Assembly: GCF_000499845.2 (NCBI RefSeq) | Contig: NC_023750.2 | Span: 13,172,360-13,236,359 of the forward strand | From: Phaseolus vulgaris | Taxonomy: Eukaryota > Streptophyta > Magnoliopsida > Fabales > Fabaceae | Direction: 5' to 3' | DNA length: 64,000 nucleotides | Shown: positions 11,899-24,117 of the stretch, piece after piece | Layout of the letters: each line of letters starts with the position of its first letter | Position numbering within the stretch: the stretch's first letter is position 1 | Program-made: the position numbers and the translations under genes | Notes under the pieces: model-generated | Database searches by the model: none | Seen by the model: the letters and a program-made list of their open reading frames with translations, nothing else | What the model was told of the DNA's origin: nothing

Positions 11899-12696
11899 TG
11901 ATCCTGCCTGTTGACCAGAACGCTGGAAACTGCCTCGTCAAAGGATCGACGTGTGCACCGCTTCAAACCTCCGTTCCTCTACGAGATCCACCTCAAGAAC
12001 CTGCAAAAGAAACAGAGCGGCGCCGCTGCGGCCGATCGCACTCCAACGCCCAAATCAGTGACCGAATCACCAAATACTAAGAGAACAAGAACCGTGCAAA
12101 TCCTCTCTCACAGTCAGCTCTATAACTCGCAAGCGTAAAGAGTATAATCTGAACGTGCGTACCTTAGAAAGTTCGTTGAGAACTCTTATATACCTGGTTA
12201 CTTTCTCTCTCCTGGCAGTTACAGACTTGGACACGTGGCTCGTATCCAACTGTACACGTGCCATCATCTGGAGCCTCCTTGACATGGGCGCTGCTTCTAC
12301 TCTTGTTTTACTAAGTTACCCATGCGTGGTACTACCCAGTACATAGGCAACTTGGGAGTGCGATCTCTACTGGAACTGGCGAGTTAGGGTGCCCTCATAC
12401 ACCTTCCCTGTGGTCTCGCCGGCCGCCTTCATAATCTGCTTCTCCTTCATCTTCGGCGATGTGCTTTCTCTGGCGATCTCCAATCGCTTGGTCGTCTGAG
12501 TTTACATCTGGCGACTTCATCTTTAACCCGGTGATCGCCTATTCTGGTATGCTGGAGATCGGAACACGCCAACTTAATAACTGGCGACTTCACGAGCCCC
12601 CCGACTTCCTTCCCTTCTGCCAACCTGGCGCCTTGCCAACACGCCTATACTGTAGCGGGATGCCACGTCATCACTCCCGACTACCAGGGCGGTACA
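11899..12696 (-). repeat. Complete 5' LTR of element C
   Basis: This 798-bp LTR is bounded on the minus strand by TGTACCGCCC (12696) and CAGGATCA (11899). It keeps the GTGTTG(G)CAAGGCGCC segment that the complete element at 48597 has lost. Confidence 0.9.
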
Positions 12697-13303
12697 GGAT
12701 TGGTAAAAAATTAGTCATCTTCATTAAAATATTTTGTAGAAAAAAATTTGATAATATAGGAAAAATAGATGCAATGTAAAACTTTAATTATTTTTAATCA
12801 AATCTTCTAACAACCCTCCTACTTGAATTTATATTTTTATCTCAATTGAATGAATTGAAACAAGAATCAAATTTTAGTTTTTCCCTACTAGAAATAATTA
12901 TTTTTATAATTAATAAAATTTTAATTTTTGAAAAAAAATATTTTTCTTATGTGGACTGCCCCGTAGGTCCACGAATTATCTTTTATGTGGGGCGGGTCAA
13001 TGAGATGAGCCCGCGCTCAACGCAGAACGGATTAACCCAACCTGCATTTTGCAAAACAGACCAACCCGCATTATCATCCCTAATTTATTTTTTACAAATG
13101 AAATCAATCTAGAAAATTTTATATTAAATGACAATTCAATAACATAATACTATATTCAGTTTAATTACACTCTATTTATATTAGATGGTAATTTGATAAA
13201 AAATAATAATATCATCTTAATTATTTAAACTACATTGATTTTAAGTTTAAATTAATTTCTTTTATAAATTTTCTCCAAATTTTTAGCTTTATATATATAC
13301 TAT
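12697..13303. other. AT-rich spacer
   Basis: No gene was recognised. A GC-richer patch (about 12950-13080) includes GGGGCGGGTCAATGAG and looks like an old repeat, but it cannot be assigned to a family. Confidence 0.5.
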
Positions 13304-14223
13304 TGTTCCTGCCGGTTGACTCAATTGTTCTCGTACGTCTACGACGATCACGCGTCCAATTATCTCGGTCTTCGTTCGATCAAACACCTGAAAACACAAA
13401 GACAAAGGGCGCGCTAGTAGTCGTTTGCACTCCGACGCTCAAGTCAATCTTAGGGCTAGGAAACACTGAAACTTAGCTGAAAAGCTCTCTCTATTTAAAC
13501 TGTGTGTATTCGCGTAAGTGTTGCGTAAAAACTTGCGTATCTTATTAGGTTTGATACTACCCTTTATATACTCTAGGGTTTCCACTGTTTCCGCTAACCG
13601 CAATTAGGGTTACTGAAGGTATGCCTTAGCGCCGCTATCACCCATTTTTAGGGCAATCTAGCGCATAAGGCTCCCTTACTGGAGTGCAACCTCTGACGGC
13701 ATGACCACCTGGGTACCAACTTGTGCACCTAATCTCTGGGGCCATCCATCCTGGGAGTGCCCTAACTGTCCACGTGCCATGCATGCAGTCTATCCCTGGA
13801 ACGTAACCCTCTTGGGCTTTATCTCTTATAGTGGCTTTTTACTTGTGTTACGCCTGAACGCGTCATCCACACCACACGTATAGGCGTGTGGCCCCTTGTC
13901 ATCTAGGCTTCTCCCTCACTGATAACTGGTGTGTTGTCTGGGATCCACCTCTCGTGGCCCAGCTCCGCTGTTTGACTCGCCGAGGTCCGAGGACACGTCA
14001 GCACATCCTGATGACCGAGGCCTGATCACTCCTCTACCCTCTGGGCGTAAGGCACTCTGTGCGTACTGCTTGTGGGATCTAGCTTATGTGACCGAGGCCT
14101 GATCACTCTTTGACGCCCTGGGTGTGCTGTCTGCAAGGCGTTAGCCCATGCTGCTCATGGGACCCAGCTTACATGACCCCACGTCTACTAGCAGTCAACA
14201 ATGCCCGAGGACTGATCGGTACA
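13304..14223 (-). repeat. Solo LTR (gypsy, second LTR family), TSD ACTAT
   Basis: On the minus strand this 920-bp LTR begins TGTACCGATCAGTCC and ends GGTTGACTCAA...GGCAGGAACA. The five bases on each side are identical (ACTAT at 13299-13303 and 14224-14228), so it is a solo LTR left by recombination between the two LTRs of one insertion. It carries the TGACTTGAGCGTCGGAGTGC block also found in the other LTR family of this window. Confidence 0.9.
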
Positions 14224-14831
14224 ACTATTATGATAAATAAATTTAAATCTCAATTTTTAATTCATTTATTTGATTACATAAAAATAATTCTTTACCATAT
14301 TAATCTATATAATAGAGCTACTACTCTCTGTCGAGACTAGATAGGTTTTGAATTTGACTTATTAATTGGTGAGGGAAACAAAATGCTTCCATCAATAATT
14401 CTCAATTGTTTTTTTTTTTTTACAAAAACTTGTGAAATTTACATACGAATTCTTTTAGAACAGGGTAATATGACCCATTCTTATTTTTTATTGAAAATTT
14501 GTGAAACTAAATGGCACCAGAAAATTAAAACATAGTTGATGACGTAATATCGTACCCATTTTCAAAGAAAAAATCTTTTTCAACATTTTGGATAAGTTTG
14601 TATGAAAAGATTGCTATTTAAGGAAGAAAATAATCTACAAAAAATGTTTAGTACAATATTTTAAAAACAAAAGTTTCTCATCTTTATTATAATAATATAC
14701 TAAAATATATTGATTTTTTTATTTATTTTAATCTATACATTTTATATTTATATTTTATCTTTAATAATATTTTTAAATTATAGTATTTATAATAATATAA
14801 TTAACTTTTTTTGTATACAATTTATATTTTA
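14224..14831. other. AT-rich spacer
   Basis: Very AT-rich sequence between two solo LTRs. No coding frame, RNA gene or recognisable repeat was seen. Confidence 0.5.
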
Positions 14832-15788
14832 TATTCTTGCCGGTTGACCAGAACGTGCTTCGTGTGTAGCTGAGACTTGCGTATCAAGGGTACCTTCGTA
14901 TTGGTTCCAGAACTTCACCCTACACTGCCATGAGTACCTGAAACAGAGAGAACAAAGGGCGCCCTCGCGGCCGTTTGCACTCCGATGATCAAGTCAGTAA
15001 GCAGAAAACACTAAGCACCTCCGTATCGGAACACCGTGACTGCAATGTTCTGAAGGCGCGTAACTGAATTGTTACTAACTTTTCTCTCTCTCCAATCACT
15101 CGTGCATACAGTGTGCGCGCTAGCAAAATGATTAGAGTGTGTAAAACGTACCTCACTAAGCTTTCAGAAAAGCTTATATACCTTGGGTTTCAGTGCTTAC
15201 TGCCACGTGGCCTTTCTGACTTAAGCGCAACTCCACGTGGAAGGCCTTACAACGTTGTAACCCAACTTAGGGAAATCCCAACGTGTAAGTCTTTCTTCTT
15301 CGAAGTGCATCTAGCGCAAGGGGTGACTACCTAGGTGCCAACGCATGCGCCCCAGGCTCTAGTCACTCACCCTGGGAGTGTGTCAGCCTTCCTCTCGTAC
15401 CATGCACATGGATTACCCCTGGGCGTGGCCCTCTCCCGGGTCGTATCTATCCCAGGGATTCTCCAGAGGTGGCGTGGGTACTTCACGAGTCAGGTTACTC
15501 CCTACTGGTACTGGGAATATGGCCTTGAAGCCACCTTTCTCTTCTCTTTATGACTATTATGAGGTACCGGGGCCTGCAGCCTCCTCGCCTGTACCGTGGC
15601 CTCTTATCGTGCTGCCCCCTCCACGGTCTTTCCTACCCGTGGGTATCGGGGGGTGGCACCATCGACGCCTAAACCTGGCGACGCCCAAAAGCGGTCAACT
15701 CTGACTCTCCTACTTGGAGCCCCCCTTGGTGGGTCCCGCCATATGTTTAACTTTGACTTTGGTCAACGCCCAGGGACGGGTTGGTACA
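14832..15788 (-). repeat. Solo LTR (gypsy, second LTR family), TSD TTTTA
   Basis: This 957-bp LTR belongs to the same family as 13304-14223. On the plus strand it starts TATTCTTGCCGG, a changed form of TGTTCCTGCCGG, and ends GGTTGGTACA. Identical TTTTA flanks (14827-14831 and 15789-15793) show a solo LTR. It lies about 1.2 kb upstream of the ferritin start codon. Confidence 0.85.
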
Positions 15789-16828
15789 TTTTATTTTTCC
15801 TTAAATTATATTTTAAAATTGAAAAAGGGAAAAAAATCTATAATAATATTTAATATTTTTATTTTATTTTTAATTATATTTTAAATAAAAATGAAATCAA
15901 TTATCGAAATACTGAAAAGAACTACGGTGTAAGTACTTATTTTTTTTTATATAACCATTATTATCAATATGTTTTTTAAATATATGTAAAAATCCTAATA
16001 AAAATATAGTTTAATTCTAATATATTGTTTTTATTATTAAAATGATTTGTATACCAACAACTGGTTCTAAAAAATCCAAATATAAAAGGATATTTATAAA
16101 AATGATAATTTTTAATTTTTTGATAATTAATGATTGAATATTGGCTTTCAATTTAATTTAAAATAATTATACAAAACATTTATCATTAGAACGTGAAAAT
16201 GTATCATAGGATAGTTGAAAAAAAAATTGGTTATGTAATTTTTTGTTCTAATCTTTTCATTTTTTGTTGAGTCTCCATGAATTTATTTTTAACATTACAT
16301 ATGTAGATATATCATGTTAAAATTCACCTCGAAATGACATATGATGTAAATACATATCATGCTTTAGTAAAAGTAAAGACTATTAATTTTTCAAAAACTT
16401 TTAAAGATAAAGAATAATAATTTTAAAATATTTAAAATAAAAATGAATTAAAGTTAAAAATAATCACGGCTTTATACTCATATGAGAAAAACTACAATCC
16501 TTAATTAAAAAAATATATTAATTTATCTTAATAGAAAAGGTGAAGGAAAAGAAATAATTGAGTGAGGACAAAAATAGTCTAGAAAGATAGAATAGTAAAA
16601 CTCGATTATATTTTATTTTATTTTTTGCGTGAAAGAAAAGTAAAAAAAGCGAAAGATAGACCTAAAGACAATGGGACAAAATTCTGAAACACATCAATTG
16701 ATTGAAACGCTCAAAGCGCGAGTACCGCATCGTTAACGTAGTCGAGCGAGTAGGCTCACATTTCGAGGATGGTCGATTATGACGTGGACAGGATATTTCC
16801 ACAGATTCCCCTTTCACACTGGATAGGC
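15789..16828. other. AT-rich upstream region of the ferritin gene
   Basis: No gene was recognised. The part nearest the ferritin gene (about 16640-16828) is less AT-rich and probably belongs to the distal promoter. Confidence 0.45.
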
Positions 16829-16842
16829 CACGAGCTCGCCAC
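16829..16842 (+). promoter_or_regulatory. Iron-dependent regulatory sequence (IDRS)-like element
   Basis: CACGAGCTCGCCAC lies about 200 bp upstream of the ferritin ATG. It matches the plant ferritin IDRS consensus, which I recall as CACGAGNCCNCCAC, at all fixed bases but one. In maize and Arabidopsis this element represses ferritin transcription when iron is low. Its position just upstream of the probable TATA box fits such a role; function here is inferred. Confidence 0.7.
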
Positions 16843-16873
16843 ACGCCCGTACTTGTAACAAAGCTCAGCCCTT

Positions 16874-16879
16874 CACGTG
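16874..16879 (+). promoter_or_regulatory. G-box core CACGTG in ferritin promoter
   Basis: CACGTG, within TTCACGTGTCTC, lies 32 bases downstream of the IDRS-like element. G-boxes bind bZIP and bHLH factors, and bHLH factors regulate iron genes in plants. Any role here is inference. Confidence 0.4.
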
Positions 16880-16940
16880 TCTCTCCATCTCACGGTTCAA
16901 ATTAATTTTAAATGTCCAACATACCCCTCTCTTGTACTAC

Positions 16941-16947
16941 TTATATC
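16941..16947 (+). promoter_or_regulatory. Possible TATA box of ferritin
   Basis: TTATATC lies about 93-100 bases upstream of the ATG in a C/T-rich stretch. It is the best TATA-like match between the IDRS-like element and the start codon, though not a perfect consensus. Confidence 0.4.
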
Positions 16948-17039
16948 ACCCCTGCCCCTTTTTCTTGGCTTCACACACAACACAATCACCTTGCCGCCAT
17001 TGCAATAATCTTCTCCATTTCTCTTCATTTTCCTCCCAA

Positions 17040-19891
17040 ATGGCCCTTTCATGTTCCAAAGTTTTGGGCTTTTCTCTCTCAAATGTTGTGGGTTGTGATG
17101 ATGTTAAGAAGAAACTAACCCTTTGTTCTTTTTCTTCTTTGAGTCTTTCTATTAAGAGTGGTGGAAGCAGGAACATGAGGGTGCGTGCTGCTGCTTCAGA
17201 AGCACCAGCAACATTCACTGGGGTGGTATTTGAACCCTTTCAAGAACTGAAGAAGGATTATCTTGCTGTCCCAATTGCACAAAATGTCTCCTTGGCTCGT
17301 CAAAACTTTTCAGATGAGGCTGAAGCTGCAATAAATGAACAGATCAAGTATGGTTCTTTTCATTCTTTAACATCTTATCACCTTTTTTTATGTTGTGGTG
17401 TGGCTTTTTAATTGGAATTTCTGAGAGTTAAAGATCCATTTTTTACACTTGAGAAGGGAAGTATTTGATGTATTTCTAGTGTTTTTTTTAATATTTAATT
17501 TTCACAAACTTTGATGAAGTCTTATTCGTGATTTACACAAACCACTTACAGCACATCACTTTATGTTCATATTTTTTTAGTTTTAATTATATATTTGTTT
17601 GTGTTTCATTGTTTCCTTTTTTTTACTTGAAAATGTTTTCTTATGAGCAGCTAAACTCCTGCATGTTTTTAGGGGAAAAGGAAAACGTGTCTTTTTGTTG
17701 TTGTAGTTTGTGCTAAATCTGGTTTTGATTCTATATTTTTAAGTTGATGAGTGTGGTTTCTTTACTAGATATTAAGTTTAGATTTAAGAAAAGAATACAT
17801 TCATATATTTTCAATAATTGAAATACCACATTCATTAATTTAATATGTAGATATAAAAATCAGATTTAACAAAGTTTATATAAACTGGAAACACAATTAT
17901 TTATCCTTTATTCATAATTGTTAGGGTTGATATCCTTTTCATGTATTTATTTATGGTTAATTGTTTTCTTATTAATTAATTGAAAGTCTTTATGCTAATA
18001 GTTTATTTTTTGTCTCTCAACTCTGGGTACAGTGTGGAATACAACGTTTCCTATGTGTATCATTCCTTGTTTGCATACTTCGACAGAGATAACATAGCTC
18101 TCAAGGGACTTGCCAAGTAGTTAACTCTAACCCGTGTCATTTCTGTATTATTATTTACTGTATTTCTCAAAAAAGGGTTTTTAATATAGTGTGCTTTTTT
18201 GTGGAGAACAGGTTCTTTAAGGAATCAAGTGAAGAAGAAAGAGAGCATGCTGAAAAGCTTATAAAGTATCAGGTTGGTCTGTTACTTTTGAACTGCTATT
18301 GCAAGTCTTGGACAAATAACACTAAAAGTTTGATTTTGACAAGGGATAAGGATTACATGTATACAATCAGCTATTTAGAAAAATAACTATAACAATAGTA
18401 ATTACTTTTAAATTAGTTATTTCAATAATCAATTTTATCAGTTATGAAAATTTGATGTATGACTTGGTTATAGTTTCAGGATTTGAGTCTTCTTAATAAA
18501 GAAAGTTAAGGTTTGTTGGTAGTCAGTCCTTACCTTATGAACCAACAAGGTTTAACACATTTATGACATGTTTGTTCTTATGAAACTCTAGTTAAGATCA
18601 AAGCTTGTGTTTTGGTCAATTAAGTTAAACTGGTAAACAAACACGTTCGTAGGAGATAAGTTAGTAAGTATATGGGGTTTTAATTCAAGATCATGTGTGT
18701 TAAAGAAAAACTTTCAGAGAAGTAATATAAACTTCAGTTGGAAAAAATTGGGTTTGTTAATCTTTTTGGGGGGTTAATTCTTCCATATGTATACGAGAAC
18801 GACTTTCTTAGAGAAGTGATAAACGCATCAGCAATCTTTATATGATTTTGAATAATATCTGCAGTGCAAGCAAAAATACAGAGCTAGACTTTGTAGTTTA
18901 GACTTAATAATGACAAGCATAACTCTTATTTGTTTAGAACCTTCGTGGTGGACGAGTGGTGCTGCATCCCATCACAAGTCCTCCATCAGAATTTGAGCAT
19001 TCGGAAAAAGGGGATGCCTTGTATGGTGAGTTTTCTGTTCTTGTTACACAAACTTTTGTATTTAGTTTCTTGATCAATGTTTTCTATTTGCATCTTCGCA
19101 CACTTGTGTTGTAAAGTTGTGCAACACATCTACATTTATAATGGTCTTATGTTCAAACCATTATGTATAGCACAATGCTAACTTGCTTTTTTGTTATCTT
19201 GGCTTGATTCAGCCATGGAGCTAGCTTTGTCTTTGGAGAAGTTGACAAATGAGAAACTCCTCTATGTTCACAGTGTAATGCCTCTTTGCATCTATCTTTG
19301 GAATGAATGTGTTTGTAACGAAATCATAGATTACCTATAGTTCATACTGCTAAAGGACCAATCAGTCTTCATTGTGTTTATTTGTATAATAATCTTCCGT
19401 GTTTTTCTCAAACAATATAGGTGGCAGATCGTAACAATGATGCTCAAATGGCAGACTTCATTGAGAGTGAGTTTCTGTATGAGCAGGTAAAACTTTGCAA
19501 GATAGTGCAGTTGTATTCATATAATGGTTGGATATCACTAAAATACAATACCCTGTGATTATTATATGTAATACTACAAACCATCTTGGGTTTGTAACAT
19601 CTTATTTTTCTTTTGTGCAGGTTGAATCTATTAAAAAGATTGCAGAGTATGTGTCTCAGCTGAGATTAGTTGGAAAGGGTCACGGTATGCATATATTATC
19701 TTCAGCCTCTAGAGTAAATTTTTATTTATTTTTAGTTCACAAACAAACAAGCATGCAACTATTGTGCATTACTCTGATTACACTCTGCCTCCCTCTTAGT
19801 AGAATAAATGCTTTTGTGGTTGATGTTGCTGCTGCTTGCAGGTGTTTGGCACTTTGATCAGAGGCTTCTTCATGATGGAGATGGTGTATAA
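17040..19891 (+). CDS. FER: Plastid ferritin, eight exons, 260 residues
   Basis: Ferritin forms a 24-subunit shell that oxidises Fe(II) and stores it as a mineral core; plant forms act mainly in plastids. Exons are 17040-17347, 18033-18116, 18212-18272, 18938-19025, 19213-19274, 19421-19486, 19621-19684 and 19842-19891. All introns are GT-AG, and the joined length (783 bp) is an exact multiple of three. Eight exons is the usual plant ferritin structure. The start [11 protein letters not shown] opens a serine-rich transit peptide of about 50 residues, then the plant extension peptide ([11 protein letters not shown]). Ferroxidase residues are visible: E105 and Y112 in [12 protein letters not shown]140 and H143 in [10 protein letters not shown], and E/Q in [10 protein letters not shown]. 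The end ([16 protein letters not shown]) is slightly unusual. No break is seen, so it should be functional. Confidence 0.97.
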
Positions 19892-20070
19892 TCTTGGAAG
19901 GCCTGTTTTCTGCATTTGATCCTTTGTGAAGTTTAGGTGGTGTTCTATGTTTGTAGGGTAGTGAAAAAGTCTTTCTGTTTCTTCTTCTAGGTGGTAACAA
20001 TGTGGGATCTTTGTGTACCATATTTAGTTGTGGTAGTATTACTATTTTGTGCAACCTTGAATTTTGTAGA

Positions 20071-20076
20071 AATAAT
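20071..20076 (+). terminator. Possible polyadenylation signal of ferritin
   Basis: AATAAT lies about 180 bases after the ferritin stop codon in a T-rich region with GT-rich stretches. Plant polyadenylation signals are loose, so this is a best guess. Confidence 0.3.
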
Positions 20077-20960
20077 TTGTGCTAGTAAACTGTTTGATGC
20101 TTTGAAAATTGTGTTGTGAACAAAGGAAAACATTCTAGTTTGTTAGTTTGAATCTGTGATTTTTATATTTTAACTGTCTCGGTTTAGATTAGATATTTAG
20201 TTTGAACATTATATTTTGTTCGAAATAATTACAGTTTATTTAAACCTTTTTTTCTGTATATTAATTTTGATATCACAGTTTTGAAGGAATGTAAATAGGG
20301 ATTTTATCTCTTAAGATGAAAATAATATTTTTTTATATTTTAAAATTAATAATTATAATGTATTAAATCAAGTAAGATGTGAAAAGTTGTCATTGTTTTT
20401 TCTCTGCATAATTTATAACTGCAGTAATATAATTTAACTATATTATGGCATATTTTGTGACCACTCGATCTTCTACGTATAAAATGATATATATGTAATT
20501 TTGAAATAAAACATCATACTACTTTTATTGTAAAAATATTTTTGAAACCACAGAATTAATTATTATTTTAAAATTAAAAAAATGAATGTGATTATCTTAT
20601 TTATAAATATTTAATATATTACTTAATTGAATTATGTACTTAAAATTTATTTTATTATTTTAATATATTTTTAGTGCCAAATTAATTGTAATTCATAATA
20701 ATTACAAAATGTAAAATATGTAAAAAAAAAGAGTTACAAATACTAAAATAATGTAATATACGAAGAACTTAAAATTTTTCGAATTATGTAAGGTTTGAAA
20801 AAGAAAACATTAATTTTTTTTATATTACATATAATTTTAATATATTATAACTATCAATTATAAATAGAAAATATATTTTGTTATTATTTTTCTAGATAAA
20901 TTTGTTTACGATATTTTAAAAAATATTTTTGTAATATTCAATAATATAATATCAAAATTA

Positions 20961-20980
20961 ATATATATATATATATATAT
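20961..20980. repeat. (AT)10 microsatellite
   Basis: Ten uninterrupted AT units in the spacer downstream of ferritin. Confidence 0.9.
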
Positions 20981-22056
20981 GTAATTATTAGTTCTCAAAT
21001 AAAAACAGTACTTTTTTACAAGAATAAAAAATGCAATATAGTTATTGAGTGAAAAGTATAAAAATAATATTTTATTAAATAATAAAATATATTATCTAAA
21101 TAAATTATTTGTAATAAACATAACTATCTTAATTTGAGTAATTTTCTATCACTTTAATTATATTAATTAGTATTTTTTATTGTTAACATCAAAATAACTA
21201 TACTTAATGATGAGGACTAAAAAAATATTATGAAAAATATTAGGAACTTAATACTAACAAATACTTTTACACAAGAAAAGAAATAAAAACCAATATTTAT
21301 GGACACTAAATACATATTTAAAATTTAATTCAATTCGAACTAATCTAAAATAATTAAGATAATAAAAAATTAAATTAATTAGAAATTTGACTATGAGATG
21401 GGAATTAACTTGAAAAAAATCGTCACTGAACCTTAAAATTAAATTCTGAACTCAAATTAAAAAGGATAGAAAAACAAGTTGATTGGATAAGTTTGGTTCT
21501 TTAAAATTAAAGTTCAAAATTATTAATATTAATATCTCTATATGAATTTAACATCATACATATATATAATATAAAATTATTTAAGTGTATCCGAAATCAA
21601 TTCTAATACCTATATTTATATATAAAATAATTCATAATAGAACATCATAATATAAATACAAAAGAGAGTAAACTATCAAGATTATATAAGTTATATGTTG
21701 TTCATTATAATTAAAGTACATCAAATTATTTTATTCGATTCATTTCAAATTACATCAAATATTCTAGTAGGTTATTTTATTCAGTTCATTTCAAATTTCT
21801 TTTAGTTTGAAAGTCTCACCTCCGATGAATGCAGTATAACTTCTGAAAAACTTGTGTAAGCATATTCCACCAAAAATTAATAGATAACTTATTTTAAACA
21901 TTTTTTTATATACTTCGTAACCTCGAGTTCCAGAAGTCAAGGTTATTGTACAAATGATCAAATATACAAGCGATGTAAATATCTCTCTCGGAATTTTAAG
22001 ATCTTTAATTTACATGATTTAGATAATTGTTGAAGAAAAATATCTCCTTTTATTTA

Positions 22057-24056
22057 TGTTCCTGCCGGTTGACTCAAAACGCCTTCGTGCGTCTATGTCA
22101 CACTCACGCTCTGAGTCCTTGCGTTCGCCTGTGCCTCTCCTATGATGAACACCTGAAACACAAAGACAATGGGCGCCCTAGCGGTCGTTTGCATTCTGAC
22201 GCTCAAGTCAATACTAGGACTAGGAAACACCAAAAACTGTATATTCTTGCTCGTGTGTGTGTAACGGCGCAAGAGGATTCTCCCTTGGCCAAGTTTGTTA
22301 ACTTACTATTTATAGACTGAAAACTAGGGTTTCCTGTTTACCTAAAATGGGCCTTTATGATGGGCGGGCCCAACACTGTTGTTACCTTACTCTTAGGATA
22401 ACCTAGTGCATGGGGTCCCTAACTAGAGTGCAACCTCTAACGGGATGACCACCTGGATGCCTCGTCGTGCACTTGATCTCTGGGGTCACCCGCCTCTGAG
22501 AGTGCCCTAGCTGTTCACGTGCCATGCATGCAGCTCACCCCTGATCGCGGCCCTTGTTGGCCATATCCTTCCAGTGGCTTTTATACTTTGTGTCACGCCT
22601 GAATACGTCGTCCACTCTATATGCATGAGCACTCGTGATCTAGGCTTCTCCCTTACTGATAACTGGTGTGTGATCTGTTAGAATATATGACTTTAAACTA
22701 GAGGGGGGGTGAATTGTTTAAAGAGAGTTTTTGCAATCTATTGAGCCTTGAATGAAAATACTTCACAAATACCTTGATTAAGAAATCAGTTTTTCAAAAC
22801 ACAAAGCCATAAGCACAGCACTGGGAAAACAATCGGTTGTTTCGCAGAAACAATCGGTTGTTTATACCAATAAACAAATATCAAAACTGAATTCTAAAGA
22901 GTTAGGGATAGAGAAAATGTACACAGATGTTTATACTGGTTCACTCCAAACCCATAGCTACATCCAGTCTTCTCAGAAACCCTGAGGAAATCCACTAAGC
23001 AATCACAACCTGATCACTTACACCACAACCAAGAAAGTGATCTTGAACACCTCAAGACACACACTCTTCTTGGCCAACACACCAACACTAAGATTGTTGA
23101 TCTTGATCCCCTCAAGAACACACAGCCAATCTCAGCAAACACAGAAACGAAAACTTGTTTCACAGAGTACAAGGATTACACTTGTTACAGAAGATAATCT
23201 GAAATCAATACAAGCAGAATCCTATTCCACAAACTTTGATCAATCACAAACTTTCAGCAATCTCAGCTCTTTGAAAAACTCAAAAACTCTTAGCAAAAAA
23301 CTTGTCAAAGATTAATTCTCAAATCTGTTTTTATGAATATATTCAAAATGTAGTTTGTTATCAAATCTTAACAAACTCTTAAATTGCATTAAAAGATTGG
23401 TCAAAGCATTTAATGAATGGAGCGTAAGCATTTAAATCATTTAAAGCTCAGTCAAAGATAAAACAGTTTTTCTGTTATGGTCCCAAAACAAACAATCGGT
23501 TGTTTCCTCGAATCAATCGGTTGTTTTGGTTCTAACAGTTCAACCATTTGAAAAACAGTTTTCAATCTTTTCTTAAAACATCTAAGTATAAACAATCGGT
23601 TGTTTCGACAAAACAATCGGTTGTTTTAACTTAGTTTGAAAACATTTTACTTTCACAAAGATTGTGAATGCCTATGCTTTAGATTCGATCAAAGGGTGGA
23701 TTACAACACTCAAACTACCCCAGAACTATACTAAACCAGCACAGCAACAACAAGCACAGCCAAGGCTTCAACATCCTTCAAAGTGTTTGGATTCTTCAAA
23801 GCTTGAAAATCACTTGGTTCAACATGATCTGGGATCCGGTTCTCGTGGCCCATCTCTACTATTTGGACTTCCGATGTCCGACCAATCCACACTGCTAAGT
23901 GGCAAGTCGGTGCATCCTGATGAGCGATGTCTGACCACTCTCGGCTCCTTTGGCGCACGTGTTTTGCGAGGTACTGGCCCACGCTGTTCGTAGGACCCGC
24001 TTACGTGGCACCAACATTACCGGTGGTTAGTCAACACCCGGGGACTGGTCGGTACA
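22057..24056 (-). repeat. Solo LTR (gypsy, second LTR family), TSD ATTTA, split by a nested copia LTR
   Basis: On the plus strand it starts TGTTCCTGCCGGTTGACTC and ends GACTGGTCGGTACA. Identical ATTTA flanks (22052-22056 and 24057-24061) make it a solo LTR. A copia solo LTR (22676-23824) interrupts it; without that insertion and its duplicated target it is about 846 bp, close to its relatives at 13304 and 14832. Confidence 0.9.
22676..23824 (-). repeat. Copia solo LTR, TSD TGATC, nested in the gypsy solo LTR
   Basis: This 1149-bp LTR starts TGTTAGAATATATGAC and ends CTTGGTTCAACA on the plus strand. The flanks TGATC (22671-22675 and 23825-23829) are identical. Orientation is minus, because in the related plus copy the ATTCTAACA end is followed by a primer-binding site (47770). 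It contains several copies of AACAATCGGTTGTTT. It is the same family as 45412-47387 and preserves the empty site for the gypsy LTR found there. Confidence 0.9.
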
Positions 24057-24117
24057 ATTTATAGATTTATGTTTTAATATTATAAATCATTAAGATTTTT
24101 TCTTAACAAAAATAAAT

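Larger units (their letters stand above)
8513..12696 (-). mobile_element. Tat-type gypsy element C, 3'-truncated
   Basis: On the minus strand this has a complete 5' LTR (12696-11899), a leader, gag, protease and the first half of reverse transcriptase, ending abruptly after GIEANPDK at 8513. The remaining pol, antisense gene and 3' LTR are missing. The five bases outside the LTR (GGATT, 12697-12701) would be the target site, but no partner end remains to confirm it. Confidence 0.85.
19892..22056. other. Ferritin 3' UTR followed by AT-rich spacer
   Basis: The first 200 bases or so are probably the ferritin 3' untranslated region. The rest is very AT-rich and holds no recognisable gene or transposon protein. 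Confidence 0.5.

Noticed and set aside
22027..22320. Plus-strand frame with many His and Arg residues
   Set aside because: It lies in a solo LTR in antisense orientation and crosses the LTR boundary.
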